From positions 62,001 to 126,000 of the forward strand of contig NZ_FLSP01000010.1 in NCBI RefSeq assembly GCF_900091315.1: DNA of 64,000 nucleotides. The letters are read 5' to 3'. Source of the DNA: Streptomyces sp. DI166. GTDB taxonomy: Bacteria; Actinomycetota; Actinomycetes; Streptomycetales; Streptomycetaceae. The translations under genes were made by a program, and so were the position numbers. Below the pieces are notes generated by a model, which saw only the letters and a program-made list of their open reading frames with translations, did no database searches and was not told the DNA's origin. Shown here one piece after another: positions 15,867 to 24,548 of the stretch. Within the stretch, counting starts at the first letter, position 1; each line of letters begins with the position of its first letter.

Positions 15867-17522
15867 ATGGACCTGACACCCGAGCACGCGCCGTACGCCA
15901 CGCACGACGTCACCAACCAGCCGCCCTTCCTGGCGCCCTACGACGCCTCCGAGGACGTCGCCCTGCTGGAGGGGCTGCGCCGGGAGGGCGCCGGATGGGC
16001 CGAGCGGGACATCCGGCGGCTCGGCACCCTCGCGGGCGGCGCGGAGGCCCAGGAGTGGGCGGAACTGGCCAACCGCCACGAGCCGGAGCTGCGCACCCAC
16101 GACCGGTACGGCCACCGGATCGACGAGGCGGACTTCCATCCGAGCTGGCACGAGCTGATGCGGGTCGCGGTGACCGAGGGGCTGGCCGGGGCGCCCTGGG
16201 CCGACGACCGCGAGGGCGCGCACGTCGCCCGCAGCGCGGGCGGGCTGGTGTGGGGCCACACCGACGCCGGACACGGCTGCCCGACCTCGATGACCTACGC
16301 GGCCGTCCCCGCGCTGCGCGCCCAGCCGGATCTGGCCAAGGTGTACGAGCCGCTGCTCACCAGCCGGGAGTACGACCCGGGGCTGCGGGTGCCCACCGAG
16401 AAGCGGGGCCTGCTGGCCGGCATGGGGATGACCGAGAAGCAGGGCGGCTCCGACGTGCGGACCAACACCACCACGGCCACGCCCACGGACGAGCCCGGCG
16501 TGTACGTCCTGCGCGGGCACAAGTGGTTCACCTCGGCGCCCATGTGCGATGTCTTCCTGGTGCTGGCGCAGGCGCCGGGCGGGCTGTCCTGCTTCCTGGT
16601 CCCGCGCATCCTGCCCGACGGCACCCGCAACACCTTCCGCATCCAGCGCCTGAAGGAGAAGCTCGGCAACCGCTCCAACGCCTCCTGCGAACCGGAGTTC
16701 GACAACACGGTGGCCTGGCTGGTCGGGCCCGAGGGGCGGGGCGTGAAGACCATCATCGAGATGGTCAACTGCACGCGCCTGGACTGCGTGATGATGTCGT
16801 CGGCCCTGATGCGCAAGACCCTCGTCGAGGCCGGGCACCACGCCCGGTACCGCAGCGCGTTCGGGGCACGGCTGCTCGACCAGCCGCTGATGCGCAATGT
16901 TCTGGCCGACCTCGCCCTGGAGTCGGAGGCCGCGACCACGCTCACGCTGCGGCTCGCGGGCGCCGCCGACCGCGCGGTGCGCGGGGACGCCGGGGAGGCG
17001 GCGTTCCGGCGGATCGCCACGGCCGTCGGCAAGTACTGGGTCACCAAGCGCGGCCCGGCCTTCACCGCGGAGGCCCTGGAGTGCCTCGGCGGCAACGGCT
17101 ACGTCGAGGAGTCGGGCATGCCGCGCCACTACCGCGAGGCGCCCCTGCTGTCGATCTGGGAGGGCTCGGGCAACGTCAACGCCCTCGACGTGCTGCGGGC
17201 GCTGGGCAAGGAACCCCAGGTGGCCGAGGCGCTGTTCGGTGAACTCGCCCTCGCCCGGGGCGCGGACGCCCGCCTGGACGCGGCCGTGACCCGGCTGAAG
17301 GACACGCTCCCCAAGGCCACCCAGACCGGCGCCCGGCGCCTGGTCGAACAGATGGCGATCACGCTCCAGGCGTCCCTGCTGGTCCGGCACGCCCCGGCCG
17401 CGGTCGCCGACGCGTTCTGCGCCACGCGGCTCGGCGGCGACTGGGGGCACGCCTTCGGCACCCTGCCCGACACGGCGGACCTGGGCGGCATCCTGGACCG
17501 GGCGCTCCCCGCCGGACACTGA
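15867..17522 (+). CDS. Acyl-CoA dehydrogenase family protein (AidB-like)
   Basis: Protein of 551 aa, longer than classical acyl-CoA dehydrogenases and matching the AidB branch. Recognisable parts are the N-terminal ATHDVTNQPPFLAPY, GMTEKQGGSDVRTNTT (FAD/substrate site), FTSAPMCDVFLVLAQ, and ECLGGNGYVEESGMPRHYREAPLLSIWEGSGN near residues 410-440. AidB itself binds DNA and is linked to alkylation damage; other members oxidise acyl-CoA thioesters. Control by the divergent PaaX-like regulator suggests a CoA-ester substrate. No ribosome binding site; AATATT lies 6 bases upstream, so the mRNA may be leaderless. Confidence 0.85.
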   Translation: MDLTPEHAPYATHDVTNQPPFLAPYDASEDVALLEGLRREGAGWAERDIRRLGTLAGGAEAQEWAELANRHEPELRTHDRYGHRIDEADFHPSWHELMRVAVTEGLAGAPWADDREGAHVARSAGGLVWGHTDAGHGCPTSMTYAAVPALRAQPDLAKVYEPLLTSREYDPGLRVPTEKRGLLAGMGMTEKQGGSDVRTNTTTATPTDEPGVYVLRGHKWFTSAPMCDVFLVLAQAPGGLSCFLVPRILPDGTRNTFRIQRLKEKLGNRSNASCEPEFDNTVAWLVGPEGRGVKTIIEMVNCTRLDCVMMSSALMRKTLVEAGHHARYRSAFGARLLDQPLMRNVLADLALESEAATTLTLRLAGAADRAVRGDAGEAAFRRIATAVGKYWVTKRGPAFTAEALECLGGNGYVEESGMPRHYREAPLLSIWEGSGNVNALDVLRALGKEPQVAEALFGELALARGADARLDAAVTRLKDTLPKATQTGARRLVEQMAITLQASLLVRHAPAAVADAFCATRLGGDWGHAFGTLPDTADLGGILDRALPAGH

Positions 17523-17615
17523 CCGGATCGCACACGGTCACGTCGCGATTCCGCGCCGTTGTCGGTGCGGTGGTGCACACTCCGAACCAGGTGGTAATTG
17601 CCTGGGGAGGACTAC

Positions 17616-19601
17616 GTGTTCACGGGGATCGACGAGGTCGACTGGGCCTCGATGCGACATGCGTACGGAAGCGCCGAGGACGTGCCCGCGCTGTTACGGG
17701 GGCTGGCCTCGGCGGACTCCGCCGAGCGGGAGACCGCGCTGGACGCCATGTACGGCGCGGTGCACCACCAGGGCGACGTGTACGACTCGACGCTCGCCTG
17801 CGTCCCGTTCCTGTTCGACCTGGCGACGCGTCCCGAACTGCAGGAGCGGGGCGCGCTCGTGGAACTGCTCGTCAGCATCGGCGGGGACGACACCGACGGC
17901 GCCGCCGCGGTACGGGCGGGCGCGGAGACGTTCGTCCTGCTCGCCGGGGACCGGGACCCCGGGGTGCGGCGGACGGCACCGGGCGCGCTGGTGCGCTTCC
18001 TGGACGAACCGGCCCGGGTCCTGGGCCTGTTGCGGGAGCGGATCACCGTGGAGCGGGACGACCGGGTCCTGCTCGCCCTCACCGAGAGCCTGGGCCTGTA
18101 CGCCCGGAGGCACCCCGCGCACGCCGACGCCGCGGTGGACCTCCTGGACGCGCAGAGCGCCGAGCCGTACGCGCCGGAACTGCGGCTGGCCGCCCTGGGC
18201 CAGCTGGCGGGCTGCGCCCCCGACCGCACCCCGCCGGACCTGGTGCCCACGGCCCTGGCACTGCTGCGGGAGCGGTCCGAACGACGCGCCCGCCGGGCCG
18301 TGGTGTGCACCCGCCCGTACAGCGACACCCTGGTCGGGCGCCTGCGCCGGCTGCGGCCGTCGGACGAGGAGGGCTCGCATCTGCTGCGCACCCTGCACCA
18401 GGCACTGGACGACCGGGTGTCCGACCGGATCGCCCTGCTGGTGGGGCAGTTGAGCAGCCCCGACTGGGCGGACCGGTGCAACGCGGTGTGGATGTCCGGC
18501 CCGTTGCTGCGCGCCTGGCGCGCCGACTTCAGCGAGCCGGTGGCGCTGATCGGGGCGCAACTGGCCGAGGAGGACGACCGGTTGCGGGACGCGGCGGTGG
18601 CCGCGCTGAAGCCGCTGTTCGGGCTGGCCGCCCCGGCCGCCGACGACCTGCACGGCCTGGTCACGGCCCGCCCCGACCTGTGGGTTCGGCAGTGGGAGCG
18701 CGGCGCTCCGACCCTGGGCGATCCGCTCAGGACGCTGGTGCGGTGCGGGGACCCACGGGCCGTGCCGGTGCTGGGCGAGGTGCTGGCCGGGGCGGTGGTG
18801 CCGGACGACCTGGGTCATGAACTCGCCTGTCTGGGCCCGGCCGCGGCACCCCTGGCCCCGGCGCTGCGGCGCCGCCTGGGCTCCCTCGACCTCGACGATC
18901 CGGCCACTCCGGGGCGGGCGGGGCCGCTGCTGAGCGGGCTCCGGGCGCTGGGGGAACCGGGGGCCGTACCGGAGACCGTCCGGCTGCTGGAAGGCCGCCC
19001 TCCCGGTGACCGTTCCTGGGACACGGCCGTCGAGCACGCGCTCCTGGCGCTCGGTGCGTGGGGAGCGGGCGCGCGGGACGCCATACCCGTACTCCGGGGG
19101 CTGCTGGACACCGGGTTCGGTGTCCCGGCGGCGGCCGCGCTGTGGGCGGTCGAGGCGGACCCGGCGGCCGTACTGCCCGTCCTGCTCCGCGAGTTGGCGG
19201 ACCGGGACTCCCCGCGGTGGGTCACGGCCACGGACACCCTGGGCCGGATGGGAGCGGCGGCCGGTCCCGCGCTGCCGGTGCTGCGCCGGGCGGCGGGGGC
19301 CGCGGCGACAGCACAGGAGCGTACGGCGGCGGCGGGCGCCCTGTGGCGGATCGGCCGAGAGACGGCAGCGGTGACGCCGGTGCTGCGCGCGGCATGGCAG
19401 GAGCAGCCGGGCCTGCGCCGCACGATCGCCGGGTGCCTGCTCGCCATGGGACCGGCGGGCTCGGAGCTGCGGGACCTGGTGGAGCAGGAGCTGGCGACAC
19501 CACGGCGGCACACGGACCAGGAGCACAGCTACAGCAGCCATGACATCGCGCACGACGAGGAGCTGCTGAGGATGTGCGGGGAGGTGTTGGAGGGCCTGTA
19601 G
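17616..19601 (+). CDS. HEAT-repeat protein with a TTA codon
   Basis: Protein of 661 aa made of degenerate HEAT/armadillo-type alpha repeats: LLRGLASADSAERETALDAMYGAV, RRTAPGALVRFL, VLAELADRDSPRWVTATDTLGRMG and similar. Such proteins are scaffolds or ligand-binding solenoids; the partner is unknown. The GTG start follows GGGGAGG at 5 bases. Codon 27 (17694-17696) is TTA, which in Streptomyces needs the bldA tRNA, so expression is probably delayed to developing or stationary cultures. Its TAG stop is the first triplet of a 23-base repeat also found after paaK. Confidence 0.75.
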   Translation: MFTGIDEVDWASMRHAYGSAEDVPALLRGLASADSAERETALDAMYGAVHHQGDVYDSTLACVPFLFDLATRPELQERGALVELLVSIGGDDTDGAAAVRAGAETFVLLAGDRDPGVRRTAPGALVRFLDEPARVLGLLRERITVERDDRVLLALTESLGLYARRHPAHADAAVDLLDAQSAEPYAPELRLAALGQLAGCAPDRTPPDLVPTALALLRERSERRARRAVVCTRPYSDTLVGRLRRLRPSDEEGSHLLRTLHQALDDRVSDRIALLVGQLSSPDWADRCNAVWMSGPLLRAWRADFSEPVALIGAQLAEEDDRLRDAAVAALKPLFGLAAPAADDLHGLVTARPDLWVRQWERGAPTLGDPLRTLVRCGDPRAVPVLGEVLAGAVVPDDLGHELACLGPAAAPLAPALRRRLGSLDLDDPATPGRAGPLLSGLRALGEPGAVPETVRLLEGRPPGDRSWDTAVEHALLALGAWGAGARDAIPVLRGLLDTGFGVPAAAALWAVEADPAAVLPVLLRELADRDSPRWVTATDTLGRMGAAAGPALPVLRRAAGAAATAQERTAAAGALWRIGRETAAVTPVLRAAWQEQPGLRRTIAGCLLAMGPAGSELRDLVEQELATPRRHTDQEHSYSSHDIAHDEELLRMCGEVLEGL

Positions 19602-19621
19602 GTCGCGTCCGCGAAGTCGCG
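19599..19621 (+). repeat. Stop-anchored 23-base repeat, copy 1
   Basis: Starts with the TAG stop of the HEAT-repeat gene (TAGGTCG, then GTCCGC, then AAGTC). It matches 20 of 23 positions of the sequence at 41697-41719, which likewise starts with the stop codon of paaK. Confidence 0.55.
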
Positions 19622-19837
19622 TCGTCCACGCGGAGGGCGGGCCGGGCGGGGCATGGCCCCCCATGAGCCGGGCGGAGCCGGGTCCGAGCGTGGGGAAGCG
19701 TGCTGCCGGCGTGCCGGACGGGCGCCCGCGTGCTGTTTGTACGCGGGGGCGTGGACCGGTGCCGCGAGCGGGCGTGCCGGGCGGCAGGCGGGACTTCCTG
19801 GACACGCCCTGGGCGGGCGGGGAGGCTCCCGTCGGCC

Positions 19838-20401
19838 TCAGCCCGTCGTCCGTCCCCACATAGGGCCGAAGCGGGCCCACTCCGCGGCCCACTGGTCGAT
19901 CCGCTGCCGTTCCAGGCGGCCGCACAGGGTTCGGCCGCCGGCGAAGGGGACCATCGCCGCGCCCGTTCCGACCAGCACACCGGCGAGGGCGGCGCGCAGG
20001 CGGGCCTGGGCGGCGGTGGCGGGCGCGGTGACCAGGCGGCCCGCGCGGTCCGTCCAGACGGTGACCGCGGATCCCGCCGCCCGGCCCGGGCTGACCCGGA
20101 CCTGACCGGTGCGGTGGGAGCCGTCGGGGGCTGTCCAGCTCACCTTGGCCCACATCTGCTCGCCGTTGGGGACACCGGGCGTGCCCTGGGTCAGCCGGGC
20201 CTGCGCCGGGCGCCACTCGGCGCGCTCGCGGGCCATGCCCCGCTCGACGGAACCGGACGTGATCAGGCCCACCGCCACGCCCACCAGGACGGTGGCCGCC
20301 CAGGCCCCCAGCAGCACCCAGGACTCCACCACATCGGCGCGGCGCTTGAGCGGATTGCGCCGCCAGCGCCACAGCCACGCCCTCGGACCTCGCAGCGCCA
20401 T
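19838..20401 (-). CDS. Rv1733c-like membrane protein
   Basis: Membrane protein of 187 aa of the Rv1733c type common in actinobacteria. A basic N-terminus (RAWLWRWRRNPLKRRAD) precedes a first membrane helix (WVLLGAWAATVLVGVAVGLI). An external domain of about 80 residues with WAKVSWTAPDGSHRTGQVRV follows, then a second helix (AALAGVLVGTGAAMVPF) and a short tail. Mycobacterial homologues belong to the dormancy regulon, but the function is unknown. The ATG at 20401 follows AGGAGGAG. The 236 bases between this gene and the HEAT gene hold only the 23-base repeat and nothing else I can see. Confidence 0.8.
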   Translation of the reverse strand: MALRGPRAWLWRWRRNPLKRRADVVESWVLLGAWAATVLVGVAVGLITSGSVERGMARERAEWRPAQARLTQGTPGVPNGEQMWAKVSWTAPDGSHRTGQVRVSPGRAAGSAVTVWTDRAGRLVTAPATAAQARLRAALAGVLVGTGAAMVPFAGGRTLCGRLERQRIDQWAAEWARFGPMWGRTTG

Positions 20402-20616
20402 CGCGGGGCTCCTCCTCATGCGCACACCGACCTGCCCGACCGCCCTCCCATACGGCGCGGGGCCGCCGGATGCTCATGGACTCCGTGATCGGATCGCCGG
20501 ACCGTGCCGGCCCTCGCCGCGCTGACCTGCGGCGGGGCGGCATCGAGAGGTGACTGTCAGTGGTGGGGTGCAGACTGGCCGGTGACTGGGACACAGACGT
20601 CACGGAGGTGTTCGGC

Positions 20617-21702
20617 ATGACCGAGGTACTGCTCACCGTGGGAACCCGAAAAGGCCTGTTCATCGGCCGGAAACGGGGTGACAACTGGGAGTTCGACGAG
20701 AGTCCGTACTTCAACGCGCAGGCGGTCTACTCGGTCGCCATCGACACCCGCGGTGAGCGGCCCCGGCTGCTGGTCGGCGGGGACAGCGCGCACTGGGGGC
20801 CGTCGGTGTTCCACTCCGACGATCTGGGCCGCACCTGGACCGAACCGGCCCGGCCCGCCGTCAAGTTCCCCCAGGACACCGGCGCTTCGCTGGAGCGGGT
20901 GTGGCAGCTGCACCCGGCTGCCGCCGAGCCGGACGTGGTGTACGCGGGTACCGAACCGGCGGCGCTGTACCGCTCGGAGGACCGCGGCGAGAGCTTCGAA
21001 CTGGTCCGGCCGCTGTGGGAGCACCCCACGCGCTCCCAGTGGGTGCCGGGCGGCGGCGGTGAGGGCCTGCACACGATCCTCACCGACGAACGGGATCCCC
21101 GGTCGGTGACGGTGGCCGTGTCCACCGCCGGTGTCTTCCGCACCACGGACGGCGGCGCGAGCTGGGCGCCCTCCAACTCCGGTGTGTCGGCGGTGTTCCT
21201 GCCCGATCCGAACCCGGAGTTCGGGCAGTGCGTGCACAAGGTGGCGCGGGACTCGGCCAACCCGGACCGGCTGTACCTGCAGAACCACTGGGGTGTGTAC
21301 CGCAGCGACGACGCGGGGGCGCACTGGACGGACATCGGCGAGGGGCTGCCGTCCACGTTCGGTTTCGCGGCCGCCGCGCATCCGCACCGCGGTGACACGG
21401 CGTACGTCTTCCCGATCAACGCCGACGCCGACCGGGTGCCCGCGGAGCGCAGGTGCCGGGTCTTCCGTACGGCGGACGCGGGCAAGACCTGGGAGGCGCT
21501 GTCGGCGGGCCTGCCGAGTGAGGACCACTTCGGCACGGTGCTGCGGGACGCCCTGTGCACCGACGACGCCGACCCGGCGGGCGTGTACTTCGGCAACCGC
21601 AACGGCGAGGTGTACGCCTCCGCCGACGACGGCGACTCCTGGCGGCAGTTGGCCTCGCACCTGCCCGACGTGCTGTGCGTGCGCGCGGCGGTGATCGGAT
21701 GA
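20617..21702 (+). CDS. BNR/sialidase-type beta-propeller protein
   Basis: Protein of 361 aa with repeated Asp-box (SxDxGxTW) motifs: [49 protein letters not shown]. This is a six- or seven-bladed propeller as in sialidases and photosystem assembly factors. No signal peptide is visible, so an intracellular role is likely and true sialidase activity is doubtful. The ATG follows GGAGG at 8 bases. It is the first of three same-direction genes, but the uracil-DNA glycosylase downstream has its own promoter. Confidence 0.8.
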   Translation: MTEVLLTVGTRKGLFIGRKRGDNWEFDESPYFNAQAVYSVAIDTRGERPRLLVGGDSAHWGPSVFHSDDLGRTWTEPARPAVKFPQDTGASLERVWQLHPAAAEPDVVYAGTEPAALYRSEDRGESFELVRPLWEHPTRSQWVPGGGGEGLHTILTDERDPRSVTVAVSTAGVFRTTDGGASWAPSNSGVSAVFLPDPNPEFGQCVHKVARDSANPDRLYLQNHWGVYRSDDAGAHWTDIGEGLPSTFGFAAAAHPHRGDTAYVFPINADADRVPAERRCRVFRTADAGKTWEALSAGLPSEDHFGTVLRDALCTDDADPAGVYFGNRNGEVYASADDGDSWRQLASHLPDVLCVRAAVIG

Positions 21703-21762
21703 GGCACAGCCGCTTATCGCGGGGCGTTGGCCACCGGTTGATCTCCGCCGTGTGTACGGCAG

Positions 21763-21768
21763 TAGGGT
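21763..21768 (+). promoter_or_regulatory. -10 box TAGGGT, leaderless uracil-DNA glycosylase
   Basis: TAGGGT lies 7 bases before the GTG at 21776 and no Shine-Dalgarno is present. It also supports this start over the in-frame upstream ATG at 21752, which would precede the promoter. Confidence 0.55.
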
Positions 21769-21775
21769 GACGCCC

Positions 21776-22453
21776 GTGGCTCCACGACCCTTGCATGAAA
21801 TCGTCGAACCGGGCTGGGCGCAGGCCCTCGAACCCGTCGCCGGGAAGATCGCCGAGATGGGGGACTTCCTGCGCGCGGAGATCGCCGCGGGACGGACGTA
21901 CCTGCCCGCCGGTCCGAATGTGCTGCGGGCCTTCCAGCAGCCCTTCGACGAGGTACGCGTCCTGATCGTCGGACAGGACCCCTATCCCACCCCGGGGCAC
22001 GCGGTGGGGCTGTCCTTCTCGGTCGCGCCCGAGGTGCGCCCGCTGCCCGGCAGCCTGATCAACATCTACCGCGAGCTGCACACCGACCTCGGGCTGCCGC
22101 AGCCGTCCAGCGGTGATCTCACGCCGTGGACGAAACAGGGCGTGCTGCTGCTCAACAGGGCGCTGACCACGGCTCCGCGCAAGCCGGGCGCGCACCGGGG
22201 CAAGGGGTGGGAGGAGGTCACCGAGCAGGCGATCCGGGCGCTCGCGGCGCGCGGCAAGCCGCTGGTGTCCATCCTGTGGGGCCGGGACGCACGCAATCTG
22301 CGCCCGCTGCTCGGCTCGCTGCCGTCGGTGGAGTCCGCGCACCCCTCCCCCATGTCGGCGGACCGCGGGTTCTTCGGTTCGCGGCCCTTCAGCAGGGCCA
22401 ATGACCTGCTGATACAGCAGGGCGGACAGCCGGTGGACTGGCGCCTGCCGTGA
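21776..22453 (+). CDS. ung: Uracil-DNA glycosylase
   Basis: Family 1 uracil-DNA glycosylase of 225 aa that removes uracil from DNA. The catalytic Asp is in [19 protein letters not shown], the Asn-containing LLLNRALT follows, and the DNA-intercalating loop [17 protein letters not shown] carries the catalytic His. Streptomyces often carry two such genes. The GTG start fits the TAGGGT box 7 bases upstream. The TGA overlaps the GTG of the sugar kinase (GTGA), an unexpected operon partner for a repair enzyme. Confidence 0.9.
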   Translation: MAPRPLHEIVEPGWAQALEPVAGKIAEMGDFLRAEIAAGRTYLPAGPNVLRAFQQPFDEVRVLIVGQDPYPTPGHAVGLSFSVAPEVRPLPGSLINIYRELHTDLGLPQPSSGDLTPWTKQGVLLLNRALTTAPRKPGAHRGKGWEEVTEQAIRALAARGKPLVSILWGRDARNLRPLLGSLPSVESAHPSPMSADRGFFGSRPFSRANDLLIQQGGQPVDWRLP

Positions 22454-23427
22454 CCGCAGACCGGGTCCTGCTCGCCGTCGACTCCGGGGGCTCGGGCCTG
22501 CGGGTCGTCGTCGGCACCGTCGAGCGGGGCGTGCTGGGGCGGCGGGAGTCCCGGGTGCCGGTGCGCACCGGGGCGCGGGGGATCGACGCCGGGCACCTGA
22601 TGGATCAACTGGTGCCCCTGGTACGGGAGCTGACCGCCGCGTGGGGGTTCACGGAGGTGGGCACCGCCGCGCTGGGGGCCGCGGGGCTCGCCACCCTGGG
22701 GGACGACCTGCGGGCGGAGCTGCCGGGGGCGTTGGCGCGCGAGTTCGGCGTGCGCGCGGTCGCGCTGGCCGCCGACGCGGTGACCGCCTACGTCGGGGCC
22801 CTCGGGTCCCGGCCCGGTGCCGTGGTCGCCGCAGGTACGGGTCTGATCGCCGTGGGCACGGATCTGACGCGCTGGCGCCGGGCGGACGGCTGGGGTCATC
22901 TGCTGGGCGACTGCGGCGGGGGCGCGTGGATCGGGCGGGCCGGTCTTGAGGCGGCGCTGCGGGCGTACGACGGGCGGCCGGGCGGGTCTTCCGCGCTGCT
23001 CGCGCGCGCAGAGGAGAGGTACGGGCCGATGCCGGGGCTGCCCGGCCTGCTCTACCCGCGGACCGACCGGCCCGCCGTCCTGGCCTCCTTCGCGCCCGAC
23101 GTGGCCGCCTGCGCCGGGAGCGATCCGGTTGCCACGGGCGTCCTCCGGGAGGCGGCCCGCGCCATGGCGGAGTCCGCGGCGGCGGTCTGCCCGGCGCAGG
23201 GCGAGCCCCGAGTCGCGCTCACCGGCGGTCTGTTCAAGACGGGGGACGTGCTGCTCGGCCCCCTGGACGAGGAGTTGTCGGCGCGGCTGCCGCACGCGCG
23301 GCGCGTGCCGGCCGACGGGGACCCGTTGCTGGGGGCGGTACGGATCGCCACCGACCTGGCGTCCGGGGCACTCACTCTGCCGAGTGACGGGGTGATGCTC
23401 GGCGTGGTCACCGGCGAGGGGGGTTGA
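22450..23427 (+). CDS. BadF/BadG/BcrA/BcrD-type ATPase, N-acetylglucosamine kinase-like
   Basis: Sugar kinase-like protein of 325 aa in the ASKHA fold. The phosphate-1 motif is [15 protein letters not shown] and phosphate-2 is [27 protein letters not shown] follows, then [14 protein letters not shown] as the adenosine motif. This set matches the N-acetylglucosamine kinase group of the BadF family, which phosphorylates recycled amino sugars in the cytoplasm. Start is GTG overlapping the glycosylase stop by four bases, so translational coupling is likely. No other amino-sugar genes are nearby. Confidence 0.8.
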   Translation: MTADRVLLAVDSGGSGLRVVVGTVERGVLGRRESRVPVRTGARGIDAGHLMDQLVPLVRELTAAWGFTEVGTAALGAAGLATLGDDLRAELPGALAREFGVRAVALAADAVTAYVGALGSRPGAVVAAGTGLIAVGTDLTRWRRADGWGHLLGDCGGGAWIGRAGLEAALRAYDGRPGGSSALLARAEERYGPMPGLPGLLYPRTDRPAVLASFAPDVAACAGSDPVATGVLREAARAMAESAAAVCPAQGEPRVALTGGLFKTGDVLLGPLDEELSARLPHARRVPADGDPLLGAVRIATDLASGALTLPSDGVMLGVVTGEGG

Positions 23428-23531
23428 TCGTCCGGCCCGCCCGGTGCCGCAACGCGCGTAACTCATCAGACAAAACCGGACGGATACCGCTCACCTGCAC
23501 CCTCCCCGAACAGGGGAGCACCGGAAACCAG

Positions 23532-23537
23532 TAACAT
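23532..23537 (+). promoter_or_regulatory. -10 box TAACAT, leaderless CbiX-like gene
   Basis: TAACAT lies 8 bases before the ATG at 23546, with no ribosome binding site. Confidence 0.45.
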
Positions 23538-23545
23538 GCGGCGCC

Positions 23546-24466
23546 ATGAGCACCCCCACTGGGCCCGCCGGCCTGCCAGTACGAATGCCGCGCCCCCGCC
23601 AGCCCGGGCGGCACCGCCGACCCGAGCCTCTGGCCGCGCCCGAGGGCGCGCCCGCGCTCGTCCTCGCGGTGCCGGGCTCACCGGGTGCCGCCACGCGCAG
23701 TCTCGCCGAGGAGGTCGTGAGCATCGCCCGCTCCGAGCTGCCCGGCCTCGACGCCCGGATCGGGTACCTCGACGGAGACGACGCGGAGTTCCCCACGCTC
23801 CAGTCCGTCCTCGCGCACACCGCCCAGGAGCGCACCGCCCGCTACGAGCAGGCGATCGCCGCGGGCGTGGAGGCCAAGGAGCCCGAGGGTCCGGTGGCCG
23901 TCGTGGTGCCGCTGCTGGCCGGTCCGGACAGCGCGCTGCTGCGCCAGGTCCGCCAGGCCGTGATGGACAGCCGGGTGGCCGCCGATCTGACCGACGCGCT
24001 CGGCCCGCACCCGCTGCTCGCGGAGGCGCTGCACGTGCGGCTGTCGGAGGCCGGTCTGGCCCGCGCCGACCGCGCCCGCCTGTTCACGGTGGCGACGGCC
24101 GCCGACGGCATCATCCTGGCCTCGGTGGGCGGCGATGAGGCCGTGCAGGCGGCCGGGATCACCGGCATGCTGCTCGCCGCGCGCCTGGCCGTGCCGGTGA
24201 TGGCGGCGGCGCTGGACCAGGAGGGCTCGATCGCCTCCGTCGCCGAGCAGCTGCGCGGTTCCGGGTCGCAGCAGCTCGCGCTCGCGCCGTACCTGATAGG
24301 GCCGGAGATCGACGCCGCGCTGGTCGAGGAGGCGGCCAAGGAGGCGGGCTGCCCCGCCGCCGAGCCGCTGGGCGCCTACCCGGCGATCGGCAAGCTGGCG
24401 CTGGCCAAGTACACGACGGCCCTGGGGATCGCGCCCCAGACGCCGCAGGGGGCTCCGGTCCGCTGA
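23546..24466 (+). CDS. CbiX/sirohydrochlorin chelatase-like protein lacking the metal His
   Basis: Protein of 306 aa with the two-domain chelatase layout: strand-loop ALVLAVPGSPGAATR, the central VAVVVPLLAGPDS, and PLLAEALHVRL, then a second half with FTVATAADGIILASVGG. In active CbiX/SirB the first loop is GHGS and the later loop contains a metal-ligand His; here these read PGSPG and LLAGPDS, so both His are missing. Either metal insertion is lost or the protein does something else. The N-terminal 30 residues are Pro/Arg rich. It ends at a strong terminator. Confidence 0.6.
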   Translation: MSTPTGPAGLPVRMPRPRQPGRHRRPEPLAAPEGAPALVLAVPGSPGAATRSLAEEVVSIARSELPGLDARIGYLDGDDAEFPTLQSVLAHTAQERTARYEQAIAAGVEAKEPEGPVAVVVPLLAGPDSALLRQVRQAVMDSRVAADLTDALGPHPLLAEALHVRLSEAGLARADRARLFTVATAADGIILASVGGDEAVQAAGITGMLLAARLAVPVMAAALDQEGSIASVAEQLRGSGSQQLALAPYLIGPEIDAALVEEAAKEAGCPAAEPLGAYPAIGKLALAKYTTALGIAPQTPQGAPVR

Positions 24467-24481
24467 CGGCGGCGAACGCGA

Positions 24482-24515
24482 GAAGGGCCCGCCCCGGGAT
24501 GGGAGCGGGCCCTTC
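24482..24515. terminator. Bidirectional terminator
   Basis: GAAGGGCCCGC pairs perfectly with GCGGGCCCTTC around a 12-base loop. It separates the convergent CbiX-like and lactonase genes. Confidence 0.8.
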
Positions 24516-24548
24516 GTCGTATCTGCGCGGGCACTTCTGAAGCGAGGA

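Noticed and set aside
15867-17522. Phenylacetate pathway gene controlled by PaaX in the usual sense
   Set aside because: The dehydrogenase is AidB-like and the paa cluster is 20 kb away with different operators, so only a generic CoA-ester role is inferred.
19602-19837. Gene in the gap between the HEAT and Rv1733c-like genes
   Set aside because: Frames here lack start signals and family similarity; only the 23-base repeat is visible.
17694-20714. 1006-codon open frame on the minus strand across the HEAT gene
   Set aside because: Crosses two annotated genes and intergenic DNA, has low-complexity Arg/Pro/Gln composition and no ribosome binding site or motif.
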